A stretch of 64,000 nucleotides of DNA from Trichoplax adhaerens. Lineage: Eukaryota > Placozoa > Uniplacotomia > Trichoplacea > Trichoplacidae. The position numbers were made by a program, and so were the translations under genes. Location: positions 972,362 through 1,036,361 of the forward strand of contig NW_002060952.1 of assembly GCF_000150275.1 (NCBI RefSeq), read 5' to 3'. Under the pieces are notes generated by a model. That model was given only the letters and a program-made list of their open reading frames with translations, had not been told where the DNA came from and made no database searches. Positions 13,537-24,200 of the stretch are shown piece by piece (within the stretch, counting starts at the first letter, position 1; every line of letters begins with the position of its first letter).

Positions 13537-14000
13537 CTACAACTGGCGCTATTAAAAGTCTTTTCTTATAGGTCTAGGTGTTTCAATACGATAGATCTGT
13601 TTAGTTATGATGGATTGTTTGGTTTAATCGCGGTACAGATTTAAACATGAAAGAATTAAATTGAAAATTCTCAATTGAAATAGTATAAATTAACTTATTC
13701 AGCAATGTCCTAGCTTGTAATTGTTTTTACTATGAGCCTGATATGCGTTGATTTTTATTTTTAAGGAAGATGGGGAATTTTTTTGCTAGATAAAGGTTGA
13801 AATTTAGGAAATGTTCCAACTTGGCATTTAGTAATAGCCTTTTTGGAATAGTAGTATCAAGATTAACTGTTAGATAATACTTCTAAGTTAATGCTATCTT
13901 CCAATTTTTCCTATAAGTAATAGTAACAACCAATATCAAGATAGAAAGTAGAATAGGTGATTACAATCGCAAATAACTTAAATTGATGTTGTTGAAATGT
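13537..14000. other. Villin A 3' flank, shared with villin B
   Basis: The 3' untranslated or flanking sequence aligns by eye with 30613-30970 (shared TTATTCAGCAATGTCCTAGC and TTTAGTAATAGCC stretches). Similarity ends at about 13930-13980, where this copy joins a block also found at 18745. No coding exon is seen. Confidence 0.6.
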
Positions 14001-14101
14001 GCTTAAGCTTTCCTTATTACCTTAGTTTGAAAACAATGCAAGCTATTTAACGTTACTTATCTTACTGGAAATCGATAACAAAAATTGTACGTATGGATAA
14101 C

Positions 14102-14170
14102 TTAGTCGAGCAATTTGTAGCCACCGATATGCTGCCGCTCATTCCCTGACGATTTATCAGCCATTTTCAT
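14102..14170 (-). pseudogene. Small duplicated coding-like fragment, copy a
   Basis: The minus-strand ATG at 14170 opens MKMADKSSGNERQHIGGYK, then LLD and a stop. The same fragment at 18935-18810 reads on through LLDYAIYACLFLLLIS, a membrane-helix-like stretch. A polar N-terminus followed by a DY motif starting a first helix recalls SLC5 sodium/solute symporters, but the match is short and I do not assign it. Here the frame stops right after the LLD, so this copy is probably dead or the exon ends differently. It lies in a block (about 13978-14227) duplicated at about 18742-18990. Confidence 0.3.
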
Positions 14171-14231
14171 TTCTTCTATCCTATCATTGCATACTCTGTT
14201 ATGTATGTAAGAAAGTTGTTACAATAATGTG

Positions 14232-14570
14232 TTAAAGTGAGATAATGTAGTGGATTGCTAAGATAAAGAGTACGATACGGCTATAACGCGATATGATGTG
14301 TGGCCTTCCTAGACGATATTTAAGGCAATAAATCTTAAATAAAGGCAGAATTATTAAGCTAACTAGGCGGAGTATATCTGTGCCCGTAGCAAAAACGGAT
14401 ACTATTAGTCTAATTGTAAACCAATTTCTGGCAATTAAGATGAAAACGGCTTTAATACCGTCCTGACCGTAGATTTCCATGTTATATTTTAGGCATGGCA
14501 TGTAAGGCATCTCGTAGTGATAGCATTTGTCATTTTTTAAATAATTTATTATTGCAGGTCTAATAAACAT
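14232..14570 (-). other. Unassigned 112-codon minus-strand frame
   Basis: The longest open frame in the window, hydrophobic in its second half. A short stretch, YGQDGIKAVF, loosely resembles the GGIKAV motif inside SLC5 symporters. However, it lies upstream of the putative N-terminal fragment at 14170, the wrong order for a single gene on this strand. It has no counterpart at the second copy of the neighbouring block. It may be chance or a relic. Confidence 0.2.
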
Positions 14571-15399
14571 TGAGTTGTAGTACTACGACAACTTTGGAAA
14601 TGGTTTGAACAAGTCATTTTTTCCGTGATTAAAAGAGTCACCTGGAAGTAAAAATCGTCCAAATTTAATGTTTGTATCAAGAACAGCTACTAACAAGTAG
14701 ACTACCTATATTAAATGACCATGAATAATATAATCGGATTGTTTTTGCGAGTTGGTAGATTGTGAAGGAATAAGTCTTTCAAAGTGCCTCAGTCACATAG
14801 GCAATGTGGATTTTAGATATTCATCTCTCATGGTAATTGAAAAGTTTGGATCATAACGATTTTTGCTCAGTGGTTTTTTTATGTCCTCTAGACAGCAACA
14901 TAGTTAGAAATTAATATTTCGTAAGGGCTCTAAAATATTTATACCAATAGTCGATAACTAACCAATTCCCGCAGCAATCATGTCGCAATAATCCAATTCA
15001 TCACATTCACAATCTAATCCAACCGAACGACCCAAGTACCTAAGGATAACTAAGTCAGTAGATACCAGAATAATTTAGTATCGATTTATTAAATTTCATA
15101 AGCAAGATAGGTTTAAATAATCGTTTTACTTATCAAATTTTCATTGAATTATTTTGAAGAAAAATGATTTAGCTGCTTTAGATTATTATACTGAGAAACA
15201 TACCGTATCGTAAAGAATTGGTTATATTAATGAATTGGAATTAAATATTCAATCGCTTTTGTTTGTAGCTAGAAAAAAATTAACATATAGTAAGTTGATT
15301 CAATGCTTAGTTTCAATGTATGGAAGATTTACTAAATGTTCGATATTGAAAAGGTGCTGTACGAGCAGCAACTTTTAAACAACGAAAGGGATGAAATAA
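14571..15399. other. Intergenic, nothing recognised
   Basis: AT-rich sequence with short frames only. If the GST pseudogene at its right ever had its later exons, they should lie here on the minus strand, but I could not recognise a GST C-terminal domain. Confidence 0.4.
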
Positions 15400-16024
15400 T
15401 GACCGTATGACTTTTCCTATCTTCGCTTTGAACTAGCTTAATTCCATCGCTGGTTTCGATCGCTGGAGCTTCAATAATTAATATAACAGTAGCCAGAAGA
15501 GTCATAGAAAATTGAGATTAGAAAACAAAGTCAGCTAAAAATTGAAATGGCACCAACTGAAAAAGCTGTCATACTTTGATATCCAATATTATTAAATATG
15601 AGGTTTACTGTACAGCTACAAGTCATGCTATTGTATTCGGGAGAAGACGGTAGCTGCTAATATATAAGATTTGCACATTCACAGTGATTGAAGCTATGAC
15701 CATCATTCGTATCCTCTAACCTTAGCCAAATAAGAATAACCCACTCTTTAATCCTTCTTGTTTTATGTTGAGCCACATCTTGTTTGAAAATGTCGTCTCG
15801 GAATAAGATATATTCCAATCATTCATTAGTAATCGCATCACTTCGGCACGTCCACGTCCGTTAAAATAATGCAATTTGACATGCTGGATATCTTTAATTG
15901 GAAAACAGCCAGCCTTACCATGGACTAGTCAACTAATTATTTTACTTACGAGAGCCTGATCATCACCATAATGTAATGCAAGCAGACCAGCAATCAAGAC
16001 CACAATAAGCGTTGTAGTGCCCAT
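15400..16024 (-). pseudogene. Glutathione S-transferase (sigma-like) pseudogene with signal-peptide exon
   Basis: Exon 1 (16024-15950) encodes a hydrophobic leader parallel to 113-39. After a 66-bp intron, exon 2 (15883-15721) encodes the start of a GST thioredoxin-like domain: VKLHYFNGRGRAEVMRLLMN, with the Tyr expected to be catalytic in sigma-class enzymes, through to KSGLFLFG. At the next codon, where the family has the Gln of FGQxP, there is TAA at 15724-15722, one C-to-T change from CAA. A plausible exon 3 (from 15468 down) continues in the right phase with APAIETSDGIKLVQS, matching the PxLExDG-xLxQS segment that includes the glutathione-contacting Ser. Family similarity then ends, probably by frameshift. 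No C-terminal helical domain was found. Gene order and orientation match copy 1, 15.9 kb away. Confidence 0.75.
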
Positions 16025-16690
16025 CTTGCTGGAAAGAACGATAGGATTGTGATACCACCTGAAGATCTCTTCAGCTACCGCAAGATTACTTTGCTTACTT
16101 AGCAAATATCGTGCTTCAAATGCCTTTAAGCATGCCTCAATGCGGGTTTATAGATTCCTGTGCCTACACCTCCATTATTAGCTTGAGCATTGAGCTATGG
16201 CTGTCGTTTGCGTACCAATTGGATGCCAAGCAGTGCTACAGTATTAGCGCGTATACCAGAGGACTCTAAATCCTCGACTTGGTAGTCCATGACTGTCCTG
16301 GTTATGTCAATTATGGCCAATATCCAAACTCTAGATTTGTGTTAATACGCCATTATCTCATGCTAACTAAGGCGAAATTGCGCCATGTTGGTTTTTCCTT
16401 TCACCTTCTCAAGGCTAATTAGTTTCCTATAAAAGTTGGATTGAAGTAACTCCAAAAATGGAGTTGTTGCCCAGGAATTTCATCGAACACTTTATTACGT
16501 TCAAAAGCCAACTGAAACTTTAAATTCCATGAATGAAATCAATTCAAATTATCAAATTTTGTATGATCTGCTGCATGAACGGAACATCATACAAATACAC
16601 CAATGCTTATAGTACTGTATAGACAGACATACACCTACACTTATGGTGCTGTGTATGGATAATAGTAACTACAACTCGATGAAGTCTTCT
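16025..16690. other. Unassigned region upstream of the GST pseudogene
   Basis: No gene is supported, and it is not clearly similar to the equivalent region of copy 1 (114-880). A tRNA-like anticodon hairpin near 16260-16276 was considered and rejected. Confidence 0.35.
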
Positions 16691-17060
16691 TAACTAACAG
16701 TAGGGTAATGACGATGAAATATCCATTCATATCCGATTCTTATTCTATCTTTCTTATTCTATCTTACGTTATAAATCAAGCCAAGATTTTTGTACAATAT
16801 TAAAAAGAAATTTTTATTGGCCTATAAATCAGTTAGTTGTATTCGTAATGGTTATCAGTTGTAATTGTGGTAAATTTAGTCGAAACATGGATAAGATCAT
16901 AAAATTTCTTATGCATACCTAGTTATAAAGCGACATTTAAACTAGGTTCGCTCTTCTACTATTTATTAATATGATTCCTTAGGAACATAAAGTATAATTT
17001 ACCTTACTGTTAATTAAAATTTACTCTTATGATAAGCATCGATAACTTACAAACGATTAT
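16690..17060 (+). repeat. Solo copy of the villin 5' flank
   Basis: The sequence aligns by eye with about 3060-3400 (before villin A) and about 20045-20400 (before villin B). Shared landmarks include ATCCATTCATATC, the ACGTTATAAATCAA segment, GTCGAAACATGGATA and TTCGCTCTTCTAC. No villin exon follows; the block is cut at about 17060. Confidence 0.7.
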
Positions 17061-17109
17061 TTTTATTTATGGCGTTACAAATCGAAATTTGTATGTGACT
17101 GACCGACAT

Positions 17110-18030
17110 TATTTAGAAAGGATTTTGAGCATTTGTAGTGCACTTTTAGCTTTGAAACATCAGTAGCGATTATAGATCCTTTAGCTCTTAGCCTTTAAGG
17201 ATTGAAGATAATGAATAGCATTTCATTAAATTTGCATTTCTACACTAGCTGAACAATCTTCACGTTCAAGAAATAGCCATGAAACTGCCTAAACTATGAT
17301 TTTACTGTATCATTGAGTGAAACAATCCGCCATTCATGAACTGATATTTATCTAATTTTCATTCTATTACAATTATATGTGGTAGTTATATGCAGCTGGA
17401 ACTACACTCCTTGGCTTAATGTTTCTTATCCATAGAAAATTGCAACCTTTACGATCATAAGAAAACAATGACACTAAGTTAAAACTATTTTAAACTTTGC
17501 ATTATTCATTCTATTTTATACATGGAGACTTATCAGATATTTTAATCTATCCTATTCATTAGGGCTATACAAAATTGAAACTAGCTACCGATAAATGAAT
17601 AGGGAATTATTTGATCTGTCGTAGATTGCTGCACTAGCTGGGCAATTTTTAGCCTCAATCAGGCAACTGTTAAAACTAAATCAATATTATTAGCTGTATA
17701 GAGGAATAAAATGATACTTAACTTTCTATAATTCACTCTTATGAATAAATCTATCTTATTAAATTCAATTATTTCCTGTCCTAATAGAGCTTTTCAGCTT
17801 AAGAAAGATAGTGACTTTATAAAATACCTAACAATTTTATAAAATGTCTAGTGATTTTGCAAAATGCTGTTTGGAAATACAAACTTTGATATAACTATGA
17901 GGCTTATAATTATAACAAAATTTCATGTCAGATCGCTATGCAAGTAAAACTAAATAAAATACTTCTCCATCAGTTAAAGGACAGTAAGAGTGAATCTTGA
18001 AGCTTTGGCACATAGAATTATTACAAGCAT
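17110..18030 (+). repeat. Solo copy of sequence found 3' of villin B
   Basis: Aligns by eye with about 31385-32215: shared CTACACTAGCTGAACAATCT, AAGAAATAGCCATGAAA, GAACTGATATTTATCTA and, near the end, AATAGAGCTTTTCAGC and TAAAGGACAG. The two copies diverge strongly at about 17815-17960. No coding exon is recognised. Confidence 0.65.
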
Positions 18031-18745
18031 CATATTATCCTTTTCTACTTCAGCAACTATTCCATCAATATTAATTCTGCCAGAAGGAGTTAAAAATAGG
18101 AGAGTAACTACACAGAATTAGTTATTATGGAAGGCCCCTGTAACTTCGATTATCATATAATTCAATGTGCTTATTAGTTGCATATGATGGGTATGCTGAT
18201 AGATCTATGCGAAGATTAGAGGCGATAGTTTTTACACCATTCTTATGCTTAACTTTTCACGCTATCATTGCAATTCTTTAAATCAGGGTTGTACCTGTGA
18301 TATATCAAAGAGATTATTATTATTGCACTAAGATATATTTACGAAAATGATTTATAGACCAATATATTTGTAACTGAGAAAGAATGCAATAGATTAGAGA
18401 AACTTTTCATACTTACACATTAATATCATTATTGAAATTGTAGAGTAACTAAGAAGTAGTAGGTGCTACCAAAACATATAATTTCTAATATTAATATAAG
18501 GTCAAGTTATATTTGATAAATTGTCACTTCTTAGATCGCTAAATGTGATAAAATTTACTGTTATCTTATGATACAATAAGATAATGCTATTATTTATAAC
18601 CGTATGTCAGAAGCTATAGCTATTTAATTCTTTGAAAAAATTATAATTCATGAGATTATAACCTGGTAATTAGATTATAACCAAATCCATTTCGATTAAG
18701 GTTAACACGTTAGTAGATAACCAATCAGATGTATTTATTATTGAA
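18030..18745 (+). repeat. Solo fragment of villin intron 2
   Basis: Aligns by eye with about 5465-6345 of villin A intron 2 and about 22800-23400 of villin B intron 2. Landmarks are CCATCAATATTAATTCT, CAGAAGGAGTT, GGAAGGCCCCT and TTTTCATACTTACAC. It stops before the position of exon 3, so no coding sequence is included. It abuts the duplicated block holding the small coding-like fragment. Confidence 0.75.
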
Positions 18746-18809
18746 TTGATGGTGTTTGAATTGTGTTAGAGCTTTCCACAGTACCTTAGTTCGAGAGCAA
18801 TTCAAGCTA

Positions 18810-18935
18810 CTAGATGTTACTTGTCTTATTCGAAATCAATAATAAAAAAAGGCACGCATAAATAGCGTAGTCGAGCAATTTGTAATCGCCGATATGCTGC
18901 CGTTCATTTCCTGACGATATAGCAGCCATTTTCAT
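18810..18935 (-). pseudogene. Small duplicated coding-like fragment, copy b
   Basis: The minus-strand ATG at 18935 opens 41 codons: MKMAAISSGNERQHIGDYK, then LLDYAIYACLFLLLIS and a few more before TAG at 18812-18810. Compared with copy a (14170-14102), GNERQHIG and YKLLD are conserved. A possible GT donor (GTAACA) lies just before the stop, so this could be a first exon of a membrane protein. Alternatively it is a relic. SLC5 symporters start the first helix with a similar DY motif, but the match is too short for a name. Confidence 0.3.
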
Positions 18936-18990
18936 TTCTTCTATTCTGTCATTGCTTACTCTGTTATGTATGTAAAAAGTCGTAACAAGA

Positions 18991-19762
18991 AGTAGTTACC
19001 TATTCTATTACCTATGATAATACGGTAGATAACTACTACATCTAAAATTTGGCAGATCTCTAGTACACATATAAAGAGGCCTTGATAAATCGATTATCTC
19101 AAGTCTACTTACGATACAGCAGTCAGCACACTGATCTCAGATCTCATGCATTAACAATATAGTACATATGCGGTAAATTAAATATCATTTCATTTTAACC
19201 GAATTTGATGTTTGGTCATTTATTGTCACAAATTAACATTACAAACATATTTACTAAATTCTACAATAATGTTACATATGAATATAGTTTAACATTAAGT
19301 AAATTTGTTTATCTATTTTATGATCTAAATATCTAAAAAAAATATTATATGTTGTGTGCATTATCCCGATCATCTAAACAAATCTTACCATGCTAGGATT
19401 ATAACCACGCTTAAGTGAGTTCATTACAATGTATGTTTTAAAGTTATACATCCAGTACTATAATTCTATTTCTATTTATTAACAAATATGCAAATGTCCC
19501 CCTGATTTATCACATCACGGTAAATCCAAAGCCTCAAATAATTTCCAATAACTTAGTTTGCATTATTATATTAATGGGTATAACACGTGTATTGACCGAG
19601 TAATAGTCTCCTGCTATTACTGCTAACCACCTACTGTATTACTACAATAAGCTGAGATCATAACAACACATCCCCGATATTTTGGCTAAAGAAGATTAAC
19701 GTCATCACATCACATGAGCATATTGATTCTAAACCATATAAATAAACAGAAAAAGGCAGCTC
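18991..19762. other. Intergenic, nothing recognised
   Basis: AT-rich sequence without supported exons. The villin B upstream block begins at its right edge (19763). Confidence 0.4.
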
Positions 19763-20399
19763 GAGTCCATTTTACTTACTCATCGAAATCTTGTGCATCA
19801 AGCCAGGTAAGACTATCTAATACCGCGTAGATTAATTAAAAACTTATCTTGAAAATATCCCTGGATATTCCACTTCCTTGCAATAGTAGTTGCACCATAA
19901 ATAAATTATCATTGTAAGTTGATTGATGCAGTCGATGGTATCAATGTTTTATTAATACTGTAGTGGAGGCTAAACTGCTAATTTTATTTTTCGTTTGAAA
20001 TGAAGTTGTGCACTAGACAGTAGAGATTGTAGCTAGCCTACTAACTAGCAGCAAAATTATGACATTGAAGTACCCATTCATATCGGATTTTTATTCTATC
20101 TTACGTTATAAATCAAGCCTAAATCTTTCTAAAAATATCGAAAAGAAAATCCCAATCCTAACGCTAATCTTAAGTGGCCTAAAAATCATTTAGTTACGTT
20201 TGTAATAACAATCTTTTATAATTAAAGGTAAATCTAGTCGAACCATGGATATTATAGTGCAGTTTCTTTTACATCTCTGGTTATAAAGCGACATTTAAAC
20301 TATGGCTCGCTCTTCTACTGCTTAGTGTTATAATTTTATAGAAACATAAAGTAAAATTTACCTTACTGTTAATTGAAATGTACTCTGATGATATGCACC

Positions 20400-21120
20400 G
20401 ATACCATACAGTAAATATACGGATTGAAATCATAATTCGATCGGTAAACGATAATTTCATCAGGACATGAGAGAATAATGAACTTGAGAGTAACACCTTA
20501 CTCTATATTTGATCAGTTTTCTATCCTGTACTAGTCTAATTTTGTAGAATCGTTAATCATCAATTTACTATTGACTGTAGTTCATTTTCATAGCTACTTC
20601 TATTTTAGAGCAATATTAACTGAAATCATGATCCAAGAAACAATAATTCTTATTCATAACATAGGATAGGATAGTTGACTTGAGGGTTTTTCCACACTCA
20701 AGATCTAATTTCATTCCTACTACATGGCATACAAATTTCATTTCACAGGAGAATAAACTATTCATTTACCTTACTGCAAACAGAAATTCACTTCGATAGT
20801 TACCAATATGCTATTATTGTCTAAAGTCATAATCTAATCTACGACAATAATTTTATTTATGAAGCAGTAACATAGTAGACTTCAATATGTTATCTTGCGC
20901 GAGGTCTAATTTGCTTACTACTGTACAGTACAGTATACTAATATTATTCCGTAGGATTATAATTTATTATTAAATGATACACACTTTGACATTTGCTCTT
21001 ATCATACTTATATTATCAAAAGCCATGATCCAGTAGGCGGCGACAATTTTATTAAGGACAAAGTAGAATACTCGATTTCAAAACAACAGCTAACTCGAGA
21101 TCTGATTTGCTATTAGTACT
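20400..21120. repeat. Satellite-like array upstream of villin B, unit about 200 bp, four copies
   Basis: The repeat phrase seen before villin A recurs at about 20424, 20620, 20821 and 21017, a spacing of 196-201 bp, ending about 160 bp before the villin B ATG. Six copies are present before villin A. Confidence 0.85.
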
Positions 21121-21276
21121 ACATTAATGATTGCAGTAACAAAGATTCGATTAAATAGTTAAAACTTTTCTTAAATGCGTGATTGAATATATGTATAGAT
21201 TTTACCCCGTTGATTGATATTCGGCTATTATGCTTCAATCTCCACTTTAGTCTTGTATTGACCCAACCAGACAGTC

Positions 21277-24200
21277 ATGAGTGATTCAGCATTTGAAGGA
21301 GCAGGGAAAACGCCAGGATTAGAAATATGGCGTATCGAGGTTAGTCTAAGCTCAAATACTTTAAAGAATTACTTCTATTTCAAAATTATACTAGATATAC
21401 TGTTGTTCCTTTTTAAAATATCTTGTTATCGATGCGATTGATTTTTTAATTTATGGCTGTAACGAAATTTGACTATGTGTAAATTAAGGTAGAATGTTGC
21501 TATGCTAATTGTGGCTGTAACTGCTACGAAATGAATATAAGCTGTCAACTTTAGGCTATTCAGTTTGTTCTTTCAAGAAGTCCTTCAATAGTTGTATTCG
21601 GCTAGAGTAGAGCTGTGTGTAGTTAGTCTTTGTATTAGATCTAACAAAGTTCTAATTTTCTAAAACTTTGGAATTTTCGTGGTTGAATTTTATCACAATG
21701 GCCGAATAGTTCTAAATTAATTACGTTAAACAAGCTTAAACTTCAGTCTACTAACACGATATTATTAATATTTCTTAAATAATCGTTATAGAAATTGAAG
21801 GTAGTCAAGCAAGACCCTAAAACTTATGGAAAGTTTTATAATGGTGACTCTTATATATGCTTAAGTGTAAGTAGTCTATACATTGAGAGCAAAATTCGAT
21901 TTAATATCGTCTCATTTCGTTATAGAAGATCTGAAAAGGAAATGAGTCTCTCTTTCATTAATTACCCTTATTTGCTAATTCAATAATGCATGATTCGATA
22001 AAAATACTATACCTCTAGCTATCAAACAGTATACGGTCGCATATAATGTTCATATGCTAGCTCTTTATGAATAATTATTCTAATATTTTACAACAAGAAT
22101 CGTAATGCACTACATTTTTTCGACTAAAACTGATTCTTAGATGATAATTGCGGCTAATGAGATGGATCATGACAAAAATATTGTCCTATTGCATTATTAA
22201 AGTTTAAGTTAATCTACGGACTAAAACTGGAATCAATATTGTTGCAAAATGGACAAAGGCAGAGATTGTTCACTTCTACTTCAGTAACCAAACTAGTGTT
22301 GTGACATACTGGATAGCGAGTGAAATAAATTAACAAGATTGTATCTCATATATATCTACGTTAAACTTGTCTTATAGAGACTATAAGTGTACAATTTACT
22401 CATATAGCTATTTTGAATATCACTTGCGTACGGGCTAGCCTTATTAAAGGTGTATACGAACTTCATAACTGTGTAGATAGAGAGGAATTAGATAAAATTG
22501 CAGTGAAATACTTTTTCAATAGAGGCTTATTACCTAGTTTGGAGCGGTTCTATCAGCGTTTAGCTGACTAAGATAGTACAAGTAGGTCATTGTAACTAGA
22601 AACGCTTAGTAGCAGCCAACTTAGATTAGCTATACTTCCAATAGAGAAAGTTATTTGTGATGTGGCACATACCATGAGCACTAGTGCAAACTCCCGTCGC
22701 TTTGCTGACGGTTTACGATAATGTGCTCATTTAACAGATAGTATTACCATTTGTCGTACTCAGTAGACCTGTCAGAGGTTCAGTAACTTTATACCGTGTA
22801 CTGTGTCTATCTTCGATCAGGACACTATTCTGTGCACTTAGCTGTATATAGTGCGGATACTGGTGGACCGATACGAAGACTACAGAAGATATTTTGTGCG
22901 CCATTCTTGCATATCAACTTTTTGCGCTATTATAAAATTTCTTAAATCTGGTAGTACTTGTGATTTATTAGAGATTATTATTACTGCACCAGGATATATT
23001 TATGAGTAAAATTTATAGACTAATATATTTTTAATCGAGTAAGAAAACAACAGGACAGAGAAACCTTTCATACTTACACGTTAATATCTTTACTGAAATT
23101 GCAGAGTAACAAAGAAGTAGTAAGTGTTACCTAAACACATATTTTCTAGTATTAATACAAATTCTAGCTATATTTCATTATCTATCATTTCATAGATCGC
23201 GCTAAATGTCACGATCTTTACCGCTATCCTATGATTGAATAAAATGATGCTATTATTTGCTACTGTGTGTCAGAAAAGATATACTTCTTTGAAAAAATTA
23301 TAATTCATGAGTCTACAACCTGACTACTAAATATTATCGAATTCATTTCGATTACGATTGATACGTTAGTAGGTAAGCAATCAGATGTATGTATTACTTA
23401 ATTTCTGCCTTTTAAAATCTAATATACATATTTAGACCAAGAAACAGAATAATAAATTATCTTGGGATATTCATTTCTGGCTTGGTGAGACAACATCACA
23501 GGTAAACAAAAATAGACGCACTATTTCTTGACGATCTAATTTATGCGATTAATTAATTATTTATTCAGGTTGTGCTGCCTGGTAGATTACTAGTACATTT
23601 ATGATGTACTGCATTTTGTTCAAGTTTAATCTTTCTAATCTAAATTAAACATAAGTACATATATACTAATTATATCACTAACATCGGAATCAGGATGAAG
23701 CTGGAGTTGCTGCTTACAAAACAGTTGAATTGGATGAGCTTCTTGGAGGTAGTCCTGTGCAATACCGAGAGGTAGCGTACCGTACTTTGTATCACATATA
23801 CTTTCAGGATTAATTAATAAATCAAGTTGTAGATAAAGATTGGTAATACCGATAGTTTTAATTGATAAGCTTTTGCTTAAAATCTAAGTATTGTCCTAAA
23901 TTATCATGAAAATACCTAATTTATTGTTCAATTTGGCTTGTACATAAAATTCTTTTGTGTCATAGCTTAATCAATTTAACTCATAATTTATGGAAATTTC
24001 TACTGTAATGCATTAGCTCCTAGAAAATTTTAAACTTTAGCTTTTTATAAGTTTTTATTTAGAGTTAAGGTTATAGCTATCGCTCAATCATTATCGGAGA
24101 GTTAGTAAGCCTAGATAGTCATAATTCTGATATAAATTTAGTTGCTTATCAGTAACAAGCAATATATTATGCATATTAAGAATGAAATTAAAATAAAAAT

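Noticed and set aside
16258-16278. tRNA-like anticodon arm with a 5-bp stem and a CTA-type anticodon
   Set aside because: No credible A box, B box, T arm or acceptor stem could be built around it.
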